From: Dryas octopetala
Taxonomy: Eukaryota > Streptophyta > Magnoliopsida > Rosales > Rosaceae
Reading direction: 5' to 3'
Assembly: GCA_963921425.1 (NCBI GenBank)
Contig: OY992834.1
Span: 26,549,923-26,613,922 of the forward strand
Length of the DNA stretch: 64,000 nt
The translations under genes were made by a program, and so were the position numbers. Positions 54,867-64,000 of the stretch are shown piece after piece. Position 1 is the stretch's first letter. Each line of letters opens with the position of its first letter. The notes under the pieces are model-generated. The model saw only the letters and a list, made by a program, of their open reading frames with translations, had not been told where the DNA came from and made no database searches.

Positions 54867-57462
54867 TGGTATTTTTCATAAAATCACTTGTCCACACCAT
54901 CCTGAACAAAATGGTGTCGCTGAACGAAAACATCGCCATCTTATAGATACTACTTTAACTCTTCTTGCTCATGCTCATATGCCATTAACTTATTGGGTGG
55001 ATGCTTTGCACATTGCTACTTTTCTTATTAATCGCATGCCTTCCTATCGTCTTAAAAAGATGTCTCCTTACCAATTATTATTTAACAGAAAACCTGATTA
55101 TTCGATGTTTAAGGTGTTTGGCTGTGCTTGTTATCCATATTTACGTCCCTATAATCCTCATAAATTTGCTTTCCGATCCAAACAATGTATCTTTCTCGGC
55201 TATTCCTTAAATTATAAAGGATATCGTTGTCTTGATCATGCCACGGGTCGAGTTTATTTGTCTCGTCATGTTCAGTTTAATGAGTCTCTTTTTCCTTTTA
55301 CATTGTTGTCTTCTCCGTCTACGAATTCTCTTTGTTTTTCTCTTTCTGAACAGGTGGTGTCTTTGCCCTCTACTCTTCCATTAGTCGCGGCTTCCCCACC
55401 TGTCCCTTCTTCTCCGTGTGCTGATCATTCCACTATGACATCTATCAGGATCTCATCTACGCCTGCACTTTCTTCTTCTTCTTCCGAGTCTGTGCGTCCG
55501 GTTCATGATGCTCCTAGTCCCTTGTCTAGTTCCTTTTCGGCCGGCACTCCCAGTGTTGCTGTTTCTGCTTCCGCAGGTGAGAGTGGAGAGCTCGTGACTG
55601 ACACCACTCAGGCTTCTGTTGTGTCTAGTCCGGCAGTGGCACCACCACTCTCTCTTTCCTTGTCTAATTCACAACCTGGTATTGGTTCATCATTAATCAC
55701 CAACACTCACTCCATGCAAACTCGTGGTAAGGATGGGATTGTCAAGCCTAATCCTAAATGGGCATTAACATCTTTATCTTCTCCTATTGATGTGGAACCT
55801 AGTTCTTTTTTGCAGGCCAACAAACATGAGGCTTGGCGGCAGGCCATGCGGGTTGAATTTGCTGCTTTACAACAGGCCGGTACTTGGATTTTGGTACCTC
55901 CTCTGCCCAATATTAATTTGCTTCCAAATAAATTGGTTTTTCGCATCAAGCAAAAATCGGACGGTTCCATTGAGCGTTATAAAGCTCGTTTGGTAGCCAA
56001 TGGGTTTCATCAGCAGGAAGGTATTGATTATGGTGAGACTTTTAGTCCCGTGGTTAAGCACACTACTATTCGGTTGATTTTGGCTCTTGCAGTTACTTTT
56101 AATTGGCCAATTAAGCAGTTGGATGTTCAAAATGCGTTTTTACATGGTCACATTTCTGAAAATGTTTATATGAAGCAGCCTCGTGGTTTTGAGGACTCTA
56201 CTTACCCCCATTATGTTTGTAAGCTTCAACGTTCTCTTTATGGTCTTAAACAGGCACCTAGAGCCTGGTTTTCTTGCTTCTCCGCTTATTTGGAGGAATT
56301 GGGATTTCAGCCTTCCTCTGCTGACCCATCTCTCTTCACATATCACCATGGTTCCATTGTGGTATATTTGCTTATTTATGTGGATGATATTCTCATTACT
56401 GGAACTAGCATTGCTACTATTAATTTTTTGATTACTGAGCTTGCTCGCCTTTTCTCTATGAAAGATCTTGGCAATGTTCATTATTTTTTGGGTGTTGCCA
56501 TTACCCGCTCGCCTGCAGGAATGTTTTTGAATCAGGAAAAGTATGTTCGTGACTTGCTCATCAAACATGACATGCTTCAGGCCAAGCCGGTTTCTACTCC
56601 TTGCATTTCTCATCGTCTTAGTTTGCTTGATGGTGCTCCCTTGCCTGATCCTTTTCCTTATCGGAGTGCCGTGGGTGCTCTTCAGTATCTTACCATTACT
56701 CGCCCAGATATAACGTTTGCTGTTAATCAAGTATGCCAGTTTTTACATGCACCAACTACCACTCATTGGGCTGCAGTTAAACGCATTCTTCGGTATGTGA
56801 AGGGTACTCTTACTCATGGCATTCTTTACACTCCTGGATCCTTGCACATTAATGGGTTTTGTGATGCGGATTACGCGGGTGATCCAGATGATCGGGTGTC
56901 TACTGGTGGATATTGCTTGTATTTGGGTTCTAATTTAATTGCCTGGCAGTCTAAGAAACAACGTGGTGTTTCTCGTTCCAGCACGGAGGCAGAGTATAGA
57001 CAACTCGCCTATACTGCTGCATCTATCTCTTGGCTTCGTCATTTGTTCAAAGATCTTCGTCTTCCTTTATCCAAGCCTTCCTTATGGTGTGACAACGTAA
57101 GTGCTATCTCTCTTGCTTCTAATCCTATTTTCCATTCTCGCACTAGACATGTGGAGGTGGATTATCATTATATTCGTGAGAAAGTGGTTCATAATGAAAT
57201 CGCTGTCAAGTTCATTTCTTCTCATGATCAAATTGCCGACATCATGACCAAAGGGTTGCCTTCTTCTCGTTTTCACGATCTTACTTCCAAGCTTCCGGTG
57301 CTTCTTCCTCCGTTCAGCTTGCGGGGGCATGATAAACAATTATCCTCAGCCAATGTCTATCCAACGTCAGAGCCTCAAGAGTCGCCAATTCATCCAAAGG
57401 CTACGTCTCTATCTTCTGGGCCATATCCATCTACTGGATCATCATCAGTTTCTATTAGATAA
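54860..57462 (+). CDS. Copia integrase C-part, reverse transcriptase, RNase H
   Basis: A long uninterrupted frame of more than 860 codons. Integrase end with the catalytic Glu: HPEQNGVAERKHRH. Then GYSLNYKGYRC and a Ser/Pro-rich linker. RT: IKQKSDGSIERYKARLVANG, LDVQNAFLHG, LYGLKQAPRAW, and the catalytic YVDDILITG at about 56383. RNase H: DADYAGDPDDRVSTGGYC, SRSSTEAEYRQLA and DIMTKGLP. The last ~44 codons lie in the 3' LTR, ending at 57460-57462. RT and RNase H look catalytically intact. The frame shares no native start; it is a polyprotein segment. Confidence 0.93.
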
Positions 57463-57903
57463 TGTTTGCTTTGCTATTATCTCTTTATGTATCACTTATC
57501 CTCCGTATAAAGGATGTCTTGTACCTTAGATAGGACTCTTGTATGCTTTTCCTATATATTGAATGCAATACAGAACCCTCTGTATCAAAGAGGATTCCAA
57601 TTTATATTACTTAGTGCCTGTCTCCCCATACCAAACACATTTTCTTGTTTTTGAGGGAAAAAACATGGATTTTGAATAGGATACCAAACAGACCCTATTC
57701 GGAGGTAGGAAAAAGGGTATGGTGTTGGAAGATGTGCTGTGTAGCCTTTGTTGGCAATTTTTTGGGTAATTTGGTTAGAAAGAAATAGAAGGATATTTTA
57801 GGATGCTAGGGGCGAGGATCGAGGTTAATCTGCTGTGGGATAAAGTTCAGTTTTGGTATTCCCTTTGGGCTTCTATATGCTCTGAACCATGAACCTAACG
57901 GTT

Positions 57904-58275
57904 AAAACACAAGAATTCCTACTTCAATATATTAGCAGAACAGTCAATGATCGAAGTGACTCCAAGTATCACCACAATTTCCTACCTAGCTACCATGTGC
58001 TAGCACACAGTCACACACAGATAATAGCTTTCAATTGGAACATCAACGTACTGTTGCATAATTTGAACCAAATTAAACATCTTAAAACCCCCACTTATTA
58101 CTAATCATCATATATTTAAATTTTAATGGAGTTTGGCTTCTATGGCTATGAGCCTATGAGTGTAAGCATTGGTTAGAAGGTGAAGCATGGGATCCATTAA
58201 AAAAAAAAAAAACAGAAAGTAGGAAAAAGCATGTGCTTTGCCTGTAAGCTAGCATATCACAACAAGTTTAGGCTG
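57904..58275. repeat. Dispersed non-coding block, copy C
   Basis: Nearly identical to copy A (49918-50290), including gctagcacacagtcacacac and the final gcctgtaagctagcatatc. It is followed by gagaccattttg and the Copia 5' LTR. Confidence 0.9.
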
Positions 58276-58665
58276 ATTTCATAAGGGCCGGAGACCATTT
58301 TGTTGGAATTAATGCACTTTAGTGACTTTTGAAACATTTATATTTATGGCAGTAGCCAAGTTAGCTGGTGCAGGCAGAGCATGGCTCATCTTTAGAGTTC
58401 CTAGGCAAAGTCTTTTCAGCTTTCTAGGAAAGAAATCTGTAGAGCTATATGCTTTTATATTTGTATTAGCTGTAATGATCAGTAAGCAAATTTAATCAAA
58501 CACTCAAGAGCTCTGCTGTAGCAACTCAAACCTTTGTGTTCTCTGCATAATTTTTCTGCAGTAATCTCTTGTTTTGTTTCCAAGTTTCATTCCTCATCCA
58601 ACAAATTGGTATCAGAGCAGGTTCTTTCAATCATACTGGGCGGATAACAAACTGCATCAGAGGAG

Positions 58666-60009
58666 ATGTCTTCAAAGGAAGGTGGATCAGTTTCATACTC
58701 TTTTCTTCCCATCTTTGGAGGAGAAAACTATGATTTTTGGAGAGTAAAAATGAGGACATTGCTTCGGTTAGAAGGACTTTGGAGTATTGTTGACAAAGGC
58801 TTTAATGAACCAGCAAATGAAGCTGAACTTACACAGCAACAAAGAGAAAGGTATGAAGCAGATATGATGACTGATGCTAAAGCTCTCTCAAAAATACAGA
58901 ACGGAGTCACCTCAAATATTTTTCCAAGAATCACAACAGCTCAGACAGCAAAGGAAGCTTGGGAGATCTTAGAACTAGAGTTTCAAGGAGATGCCAAGGC
59001 AAGAACTATAAGGCTTCAGACTTTGCACAGAGAATTTGAAAATCTCAAGATGAGTGAATCTGAATGCATCAAAGATTACTCATCAAGAGTAAATGAAGTT
59101 GTCAATCAAATAAAAACACTTGGAGAAGCAGTCTCAGACCAGAAGGTAGTTGAGAAAATACTGATCAGCTTGCCTGAAAAGTATGACCCCATTGTTGCTG
59201 CAATAGAAGAATCCAAGGACATCACCATTTTATCAGTTGAACAACTGATGGGTTCTCTAAAGTCTCATGAGCAGAGAAGACTGAGACGAAATGACCAAGC
59301 TATTGAAAGTGCTTTCCAAACCAAGCTCACTTTTAAGCCACAGAAGTTCTACAAGAAAGGAAATCCAAAAGGTAACCAACGGTTTGGAGATCAAAGAAGA
59401 TGGAAGAAGGGAGACTCCAGCAAGAAAGGAGAAACTAAAAATGACAGAGGTATGACTTCTGATGACAATAAACCTCCTTGCAAAATTTGCAATAAACCAA
59501 ATCACTCTACTGCTAGTTGTTGGCATCATGAAAAACCCAAATGCAATTATTGTAAGAAATTTGGGCATGTTGAAAAAGATTGCAGATTCAAGGCCACTAA
59601 CCAAGCAAATTTTTCTGAAAGTAAAGATGATGATGATGAAGATGAAAACCTATTCTATGCTTGTCAATCAGCTCTCGAAGAAAAAGAAAGCTTTTGGAAC
59701 CTTAACAGTGGTTGCAGCAATCACATGTCAGGAAATGAAAAAATATTTCTTGATGTGGATACTGCAATTACTCCTATGATAAAGCTTGGTAATGGAGCTA
59801 TTGTGTATGCGAAAGGTAAAGGAATTATTGCTGTCAAAACCAAGAAGGGAGTGAAGCATATCAATGATGTTTTGCTAGTTCCTGAACTAAGTCAAAACTT
59901 GCTTAGTGTTGGACAGCTTGTGGAAAATGGCTACAGACTTATGTTTGAAGATGGTGGCTGCACCATTTATGATAAAAAAATCAAAAGATATGGTCATTGC
60001 TTCAGTTAA
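58666..60009 (+). pseudogene. Copia gag and protease, truncated element
   Basis: Starts at ATG 58666 (MSSKEGGSVSYSFLPIFGGE) in good context just after the primer region. Gag core: YDFWRVKMRTLLRLEGLW and KAKEAWEILE-like TAKEAWEILELEFQGDAKAR. Two CCHC knuckles follow: CKICNKPNHSTASC and CNYCKKFGHVEKDC. Protease is NLNSGCSNHMSG, where the usual catalytic Asp is Asn, so it should be inactive. The frame stops at TAA 60007-60009 in the GAG-preintegrase region, whereas the reading continues one frame over. No functional polyprotein is possible. Confidence 0.88.
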
Positions 60010-61918
60010 AATGGAGAAAAATAGAAATTTTCCCATTGAATTTCATTATAAGCAACTGGTTGCATTGAAGGCTGATGTTATTCAAGATACTTGGCTTTGG
60101 CATAAGAGATTTTGCCATTTAAATTTTCAAGGGCTGAAGCTATTGCAACATAAGAGCATGGTGAATGGGCTGCCTAAAATTGAAACATCATTTGATGCTT
60201 GTGAAGGGTGTATTATGAGCAAGCAGCACCGAATTCCATTTCCAAGACAAAGCACATGGAGAGCCAAAGCACCGCTGGAGCTTGTGCACACTGACATTTG
60301 TGGCCAAATGTGAACTCCCTCCTTGAATCAACACAGGTTCTTTCTCACTTTTATTGATGATTATTCGAGGATGGCCTGGGTCTATTTTTTGAAAGAAAAA
60401 TCAAAGACTTTTGGTTTTCAAAAGATTCAAGGCAGTTGTAGAAAAGCAAAGTGGCTGTGCTATTAAAGTTATTCGAAGTGACAGAGGAGGAGAATATACT
60501 TCTCAAGAATTTGAAAGTTTTTGCAAAGATGAAGGCATTTGGAAGCAATTGACAGCAAGATATAGTCCCCAACAAAATGGGATTGCAGAGAGAAAGAATC
60601 GAACAGTTGTGGAGATGGCAACCTCAATGATGACTGAGAAGGGCTTACCTAAGAGTTTTTGGGCAGAAGCTGTACATATAGCTGTCTACATTCTCAATCG
60701 ATGCCCAACTAAAGCTGTGAAGAACAAGACTCCATTTGAAGCTTGAAGTGGATTCAAGCCCTCAATAAGTCATTTAAAAATTTTTGGTTGCATTTGTTAT
60801 GCTTATGTTCCTGCTGAAAAAAGAACTAAGTTTGATGAGAAAAGCCAAAAATGCATCTTTGTTGGCTACAGCCCCAACACAAAAGGATACAGAATTTATA
60901 ATGTTGAAACTAAGAAGTTGATTGTGAGCAGAGATGTTATTTTTAATGAAAAGGCTGGCTGGAATTGGAATGAAAATAAAGTGCAGGAGATGCCATATTT
61001 TGCTGTTCAAGATCAAAGAAAAATTCAAGGAGAGCAAGAAGAAGAAGCTATTCCTCAGTCACCAACACTTACAACAAGCAATCCAAGTGGAGATGGTTCC
61101 TCCCCAAGTTTCTCTTCACCCGAAAGTCCTCCATTAAAAACCCGAAGGTTGAGTGATGTATTGGAAAGCTACAATTTTTCTGGTATAGAACCAGCAAGAT
61201 TTGAGGAAGCTCAAAATCAAGAAGTTTGGGTGAAAGCAATGAAAGAAGAGATAAAGATGATTGAGACGAACCATACTTGGGAGCTTGTTAAGCCTCCAAA
61301 AGATCGAGAAGTCATTGGGGTGAAATGGATTTTTAAGACAAAGTTCAATCAAGATGGAAGCATTCAAAAGCATAAAGCAAGGCTGGTGGCTAGAGGTTTC
61401 ACTCAACAGCCAGGGGTTGATTTTACAGAAACTTTTTCACCGGCCAGTTGCAAGGCTTGAAACTATAAGAACCTTGATTGATCTTGCTGCTCAAAAGAAA
61501 TGGTTATTGTATCAGCTTGATGTCAAGTCAGCGTTTCTAAACGGAGTTTTAAAAGAAGAAATGTATGTAGAGCAGCCTCAAGGTTTTCTAGTTAAAGGGG
61601 GAGAAGATAAAGTCTACAAGCTGAAAAAGGCTCTTTACGGGTTGAAACAAGCACCCTGCACTTGGTATGCTGAAATTGACAAATACTTTGCTAAGAGAGG
61701 CTTTCAGAAAAGTCCAAGTGAGCCTACACTTTATGTCTTGAAGAAGGGAGATTCTATTCTCATTGTTTCAGTGTACGTTGATGATTTAATCTTCACTGGC
61801 AATGATGAAATTATGATCTAGCAGTTTAAGAAAGATATGATGAGCACCTATGAGATGAGTGACTTGGGTTTGTTGCACTATTTTTTGGGAATTGAAGTTC
61901 TTCAATCAGAATCTGGGA
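60010..61918 (+). pseudogene. Copia integrase and RT remains, truncated element
   Basis: Pieces in shifting frames: GAG-preintegrase WHKRFCHLNFQGLKLLQ (about 60097), integrase HTDICGQM and a FIDDYSRMAWVYFLKEKS block (about 60345-60405), DRGGEYTSQEFESFC and PQQNGIAERKNR (60480-60600), IFVGYSPNTKGYR (60857). RT: GVKWIFKTKFNQDGSIQKHK (61318), LDVKSAFLNG (61518), LYGLKQAPCTW (61633) and YVDDLIFTGND (61775). A stop at 61819, further stops at 60311 and 60744, and several frameshifts kill it. Sequence ends in MSDLGLLHYFLGIEVLQSES. Confidence 0.88.
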
Positions 61919-61947
61919 TTTCACATGAAGCTAAAGTCAGAAAACCA

Positions 61948-62643
61948 TATATATATCATGTCATTTCAATTGAAGGATCTCTCAAATAATTTTATTTAAG
62001 GGATTCGTCATGGCGCCTACTCCCTATTGTATTTCAACGATCTGAACCATGTATTTTTTAGGTCTATATTCAAAGATCATTATTGCAAAAAAAAAAAAAA
62101 AAAAAAAAAAAAATTAGACATATCGAAAATCATTAAGCTATCAACATTGATAAATTAAATAGCTAAACGAACATAACATTTTTTATAAACACTTGAAATG
62201 GTGACCGTTTAATCGGAAACCATATATATATTTATATATGAAGCCCCTTTCATTGAGGGATCCCTCAAATAATTTTATTTAAGAGATTTCTCATGGGGCC
62301 CATTCCATATAGTATTTCAATGATCAAAACCATGTACATTTTAGGCCTTTTCAAATATTATTATTGTTAAAAAATTAGACAAATCATAAACCATTAAACC
62401 AACAAACTTTGATAAATTAAATAGACGAACATAATATTTTCAATAAACACTTGAAATAATGACTGTTTAATCAACAGTTAAATGGTTTCCGATTAACATA
62501 ATTTTTTGCAAGGACGATCTTTTAAAAGAGACGAAAAATAAGCGGTTTCGATCATCAAAATATAATGTGGAGTGGACCCCAAAAGATATTCCTTAAATGA
62601 GCTTATTTTAGGGATCCCTCAATGGAAGGGGCCTATATATACA
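61948..62643. mobile_element. Two fold-back MITE copies (D2 partial, D3 complete)
   Basis: D3, 62228-62643: the left arm gcccctttcattgagggatc and the right arm gggatccctcaatggaaggggc are inverted repeats, with complementarity running inward (tcatggggcccattcc facing ggagtggaccccaaaaga). D2, 61948-62200, is the same family but lacks its right arm and has a 31-nt A run (about 62084-62112). D1 at 51366-51805 is the third copy. Confidence 0.75.
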
Positions 62644-63261
62644 CATACGTTTCTTGAGATATCTACATAAGTTTTCTCTAGTCTCTATATAGAGATCATC
62701 TAAAAATTGGAATTCTTAGTGTTGTTGTAGGGAGTTAATATTTGTTGAAATGTTCATATAATCATGAAATAGTAGAAACAATTTTTTCACACTAAACTTG
62801 GAGATCGAATCAGGCTTTCCAAGTACAATGAATTAAGTCGGATTTTGTTAACCAAATGCATTCATGTATATTTGAGTTGAGCAATTTTCCCATGTCCAAA
62901 ATGATGAAACAAAAATCCTTAAATTAAGTAAATTCCAGCTCAACGCAACAAGAGCTAAAAAAGAAGAGTATTTCTCAGACCAAATTGTACAATTGTGATA
63001 ATTTATCTTTATCATTTGTGATGTTATTTCTTCATTAAATGTATCAAGTGGATTATATTTGTGAATAAGCTTTTATTATTAATCTTGTGTGTGCACTGTG
63101 AAATTCCAAAGTCTGTGATACACTCAAATTGCATAAGGTTAAATTATTATGCATGTACTATTTAATTTCTCTATACATGCATTAATGTTTATCTTTACAT
63201 GCATAATCATAAGTGCATAAGGAAAGTGTGATTGTGAACAAGGTTAAGAAAATGATTAATT
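62644..63261. other. Locus DNA duplicated from 51806-52140, then unique sequence
   Basis: 62660-62990 matches 51806-52140 closely (ggaattcttagtgttg, gaatcaggctttccaagtac, agctaaaaaagaagagtatt). After about 62990 the copies part. No gene is visible. Confidence 0.7.
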
Positions 63262-63350
63262 GAGACACCAAGAAGAGAGGGAGATGAACTTGGTGGTCTC
63301 ATGATTTATTAGAGACACCATGGAGAAAGGGAGATGTACCTGGTGATCTC
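63262..63350. repeat. Two tandem hairpin units (50-bp period)
   Basis: gagacaccaag..cttggtggtctc at 63262-63300 and gagacacca..tggtgatctc at 63312-63350. Each unit is its own inverted repeat. Confidence 0.7.
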
Positions 63351-64000
63351 ATGATTTGTGGAAGAATTATTGAAGAAAAAAGTGGAATTAATAATATTCA
63401 AAATATTTGAGCTTAAGGAACAGACGGGTGTTGGCTCATACTTGGGACATTCGAGGCCACAGTGGAAGGATGCACGGTATGGGACGTGTATGCCTGTTTG
63501 TCTTGGGTATGTGTCAACGGGAATGGTTAAGGAGTGAGTACACACATTCTCAATGCATATAATAGAAATCATTATCTGTATTTTTTTTTTCTTTTACTGA
63601 GACATTGATTAAATGTGATAACTGGCCATGAGGGATCACTATACCCTATTGAGCCTTAAAAGCTCACACCCTAATAGATCGTGCAGGTGATGGAAATATG
63701 GCAGATGATGTGGAATACCCAAGGGAAATTTAGAGAATTTGCTGGAGTACTATGTTTTGTTTGGTTACCAATACATTGTAATATATAAGAAGATGAACAT
63801 ACATCTAGTATGGTACTCTTGGAACAGTAGTTTGTTAAATAAAATCTATTTTTTTTATTTTCACTTTACTTAGTTTCGTCAATTATTTTATATTCTTTTC
63901 TTTTCTTTTCTTTTCACGTCTTAATTGTAGAAATAATTTTATTAATCTGCAATTAGGACGTAAGTCACGCTTCACTCCTAGATATTAGATTTTATTCAGG
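63351..64000. other. Intergenic to window end, nothing recognised
   Basis: Non-coding, with a tcttttcttttcttttc repeat at 63895-63915. It may continue a larger element beyond the window, but no terminus or domain is visible. The minus frame 63309-63572 has no recognised content. Confidence 0.45.

Larger units (their letters stand above)
52525..57609 (+). mobile_element. Full-length, young Copia retrotransposon
   Basis: LTRs 52525-52804 and 57330-57609 are both 280 bp and differ at four positions. Target duplication cttag at 52520-52524 and 57610-57614. Primer site tggtatcagagcc at 52805. Purine tract gcgggggca before the 3' LTR. The LTR ends are TG..TA rather than TG..CA in both copies. The pol frame runs into the 3' LTR. 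Confidence 0.97.
52250..57890 (+). pseudogene. LINE zf-RVT relic split by a Copia element
   Basis: Left part, 52250-52524: NKRFWKLESLRAFSCRSFSK and FHAIWK, then LNTYDMVQRRRPS. Right part, 57615-57890: the reading resumes with CLSP and later has WLERNRRIF and LWDKVQFWYSLWASICSE. Together these follow the zf-RVT region of plant LINE ORF2. The Copia element 52525-57609 interrupts it with target duplication cttag. Several stops and a deletion show the LINE was already dead or has decayed since. Confidence 0.7.
58301..61918 (+). mobile_element. 3'-truncated Copia element
   Basis: The 5' LTR is 58301-58603 (tgttggaatt to catccaaca, 303 bp), with primer site ttggtatcagagc at 58606. Gag, protease, integrase and most of RT follow in order. 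The element stops in RT at about 61918, where the sequence passes directly into locus DNA (ttcacatgaagctaaagtca, also at 51339). RNase H, polypurine tract and 3' LTR are missing. Confidence 0.9.

Noticed and set aside
56140..56730. 196-codon minus-strand frame opposite Copia RT
   Set aside because: Shadow of the clearly coding plus strand.

Overview
The window is plant nuclear DNA, almost certainly from a eudicot and probably a woody one. It is AT-rich, with GT-AG introns, poly-A/T tracts, MITEs and many LTR retrotransposons carrying the TGGTATCAGAGC initiator-tRNA(Met) primer site. The species cannot be fixed from the sequence. Only one convincing intact host gene is present; nearly everything else is nested transposable elements and their debris.

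Layout. 1-7.2 kb: AT-rich intergenic DNA with an LTR-like remnant, a fold-back MULE-type MITE with 10-bp target duplication (1366-2251), a dead J-domain fragment, a long homopurine tract, duplicated blocks, a second MITE (5996-6204) and a fresh 232-bp tandem duplication just upstream of the gene. 7.26-15.5 kb (+): a 13-exon gene for an 865-residue multi-PHD-finger nuclear protein. 15.5-20.1 kb: 3' flank, a LINE reverse-transcriptase relic, a hAT-like MITE and a 105-bp tandem repeat. 20.1-26.1 kb: a CACTA-like transposon (3-bp target duplication) that has captured exon-intron fragments of three unrelated host genes, NOG2-type GTPase, glutaminyl-tRNA synthetase and villin, all on the minus strand, with a hAT element nested in it. 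26.3-30.9 kb: a decayed minus-strand Copia element with a MULE nested in it and an unusual array of small hairpins, each with different arms but the same 5-nt loop type. 31.4-36.2 kb: a complete but broken minus-strand Copia element. 37.1-37.7 kb: a solo LTR. 38.6-49.3 kb: a 10.7-kb Ty3/Gypsy element of the Tat type (gag, protease, RT, two RNase H regions, integrase, a 71-bp tandem array, and an intron-containing antisense gene), whose 5' LTR has shrunk to about 36 bp while the target duplication is intact. 49.3-64 kb: a repeated non-coding locus (several copies), a LINE split by a young full-length Copia element (52.5-57.6 kb), a 3'-truncated Copia element (58.3-61.9 kb) and fold-back MITEs.

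Functional reading. The PHD-finger gene is probably a chromatin reader. The captured-gene CACTA element and the fold-back elements are plausible sources of small RNAs against their parent genes, which is inference. All retroelement coding regions seen carry stops, frameshifts or lost catalytic residues, except the pol ORF of the 52.5-kb Copia element, which is long and open after an upstream frameshift.
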